Below are positions 5,988 through 6,193 of a DNA stretch of 6,193 bases, piece by piece. The translations under genes were made by a program, and so were the position numbers. The notes under the pieces are model-generated. The model saw only the letters and a program-made list of their open reading frames with translations, made no database searches and was not told where the DNA came from. The stretch is from positions 1 to 6,193 of the forward strand of contig CAAGKE010000151.1 in the NCBI GenBank assembly GCA_900770325.1. Direction: 5' to 3'. The stretch's first letter is position 1. The number at the start of each line of letters is the position of its first letter. The stretch is from Lachnospiraceae bacterium. GTDB taxonomy: Bacteria; Bacillota; Clostridia; Lachnospirales; Lachnospiraceae.

Positions 5988-6193
5988 TTGAAAAAAGAAG
6001 AAAAAGGAACTGTGATACTGGAGATTAACGGGGAAAAGAAAGAATATCCCTTTGGAACGGAATACAGCAGGATCGCGGAGGAATATCAGCATACGGAAGA
6101 ATATCCTATTTTGCTGGTAATGGTGGGAAACCGGCTGCAGGAGCTGTTTAAAAAGGCGAAGGAGGATGCGGTATTAAAATTTGTTACCATGAA
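5988..6193 (+). CDS. Probable nucleoside (uridine-like) kinase, N-terminal TGS-like part; 3' end outside window
   Basis: About 68 residues are present and the frame is open to the right edge. The segment from residue 6 onwards (VILEINGEKKEYPFGTEYSR and following) reads as a small beta-grasp, TGS-like domain: a strand, a short turn ending in NGE, an acidic helix (IAEEYQHTEEYP), then a hydrophobic strand LLVMVG, followed by RLQELFKKAKED and LKFVTM. This pattern, particularly V-x-x-R-L-Q-E-L-x-K-K followed by a D and an F-V-T strand, resembles the N-terminus of a large clostridial nucleoside kinase family in which a TGS-like domain precedes a uridine-kinase P-loop domain. The kinase domain itself is not in the window, so the function rests on N-terminal resemblance alone. 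A threonyl-tRNA synthetase, which also begins with TGS, is a less likely alternative. TTG is preferred as the start on ribosome binding site spacing; ATG at 5979 would add MRR. The gene follows trmK after about 30 bases with no terminator, so it is probably in the same operon. Confidence 0.6.
   Translation, partial: MKKEEKGTVILEINGEKKEYPFGTEYSRIAEEYQHTEEYPILLVMVGNRLQELFKKAKEDAVLKFVTM

Noticed and set aside
5016..6092. 358-codon open frame on the - strand opposite rpoD and trmK
   Set aside because: It lies antisense to two clear genes, spans their junction, has no plausible domain or hydrophobic pattern, and is rich in Pro, Ser, Leu and Arg as expected of the complement of GC-rich coding frames.
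1..6193. Mobile element, CRISPR array, tRNA, rRNA or riboswitch
   Set aside because: No transposase or integrase motifs, no regularly spaced direct repeats, and no gap long enough for a structured RNA other than the 100-base comEC-dgt interval, which shows only a promoter and leader.

Overview
The window is ordinary chromosomal core DNA from a Gram-positive Firmicute, most likely a clostridial gut-type organism (Lachnospiraceae or a close relative). This is inferred from the strong AAGGAGG-type ribosome binding sites, the roughly balanced base composition with many GGA, CTG and CGG codons, the gene order dgt-dnaG-rpoD-trmK, and the protein character of ComEC, DnaG, sigma and TrmK. All genes lie on the + strand with short gaps and no credible insertion sequence, tRNA, rRNA or CRISPR array.

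Layout. The first 1.4 kb is the 3' part of comEC, the DNA-uptake channel protein: the end of its membrane domain followed by the complete metallo-beta-lactamase-like domain. A 100-base gap follows, holding a good sigma-A-type promoter with an extended -10 element and the leader of the next gene. From there four complete genes run as an apparent operon: dgt (HD-domain dNTP triphosphohydrolase), dnaG (primase), rpoD (sigma-70 factor) and trmK (tRNA adenine-22 N1-methyltransferase). Gaps are 39, 32 and 30 bases. After a further short gap the window ends inside a gene whose start resembles the TGS-like N-terminus of the clostridial nucleoside (uridine) kinase family.

How the genes fit together. 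dnaG-rpoD is the core of the widespread 'macromolecular synthesis' cluster, which links initiation of DNA replication (primer synthesis) with initiation of transcription. Here a dNTP hydrolase sits at the head of the operon and a tRNA modification enzyme and probable nucleoside kinase follow, so the cluster mixes nucleotide supply, primer synthesis, transcription and tRNA maturation.

What stands out. I did not find a convincing novel system. The most notable point is that the sigma factor is only 290 residues long and starts almost directly at region 1.2, so the N-terminal region 1.1 is missing, and the start codon is well supported by its ribosome binding site. Lesser points are two mutually exclusive small hairpins over the rpoD ribosome binding site, the probable kinase in the slot after trmK where nif3 is often found, a likely TTG start for that kinase gene, and an inverted repeat around the dgt promoter.
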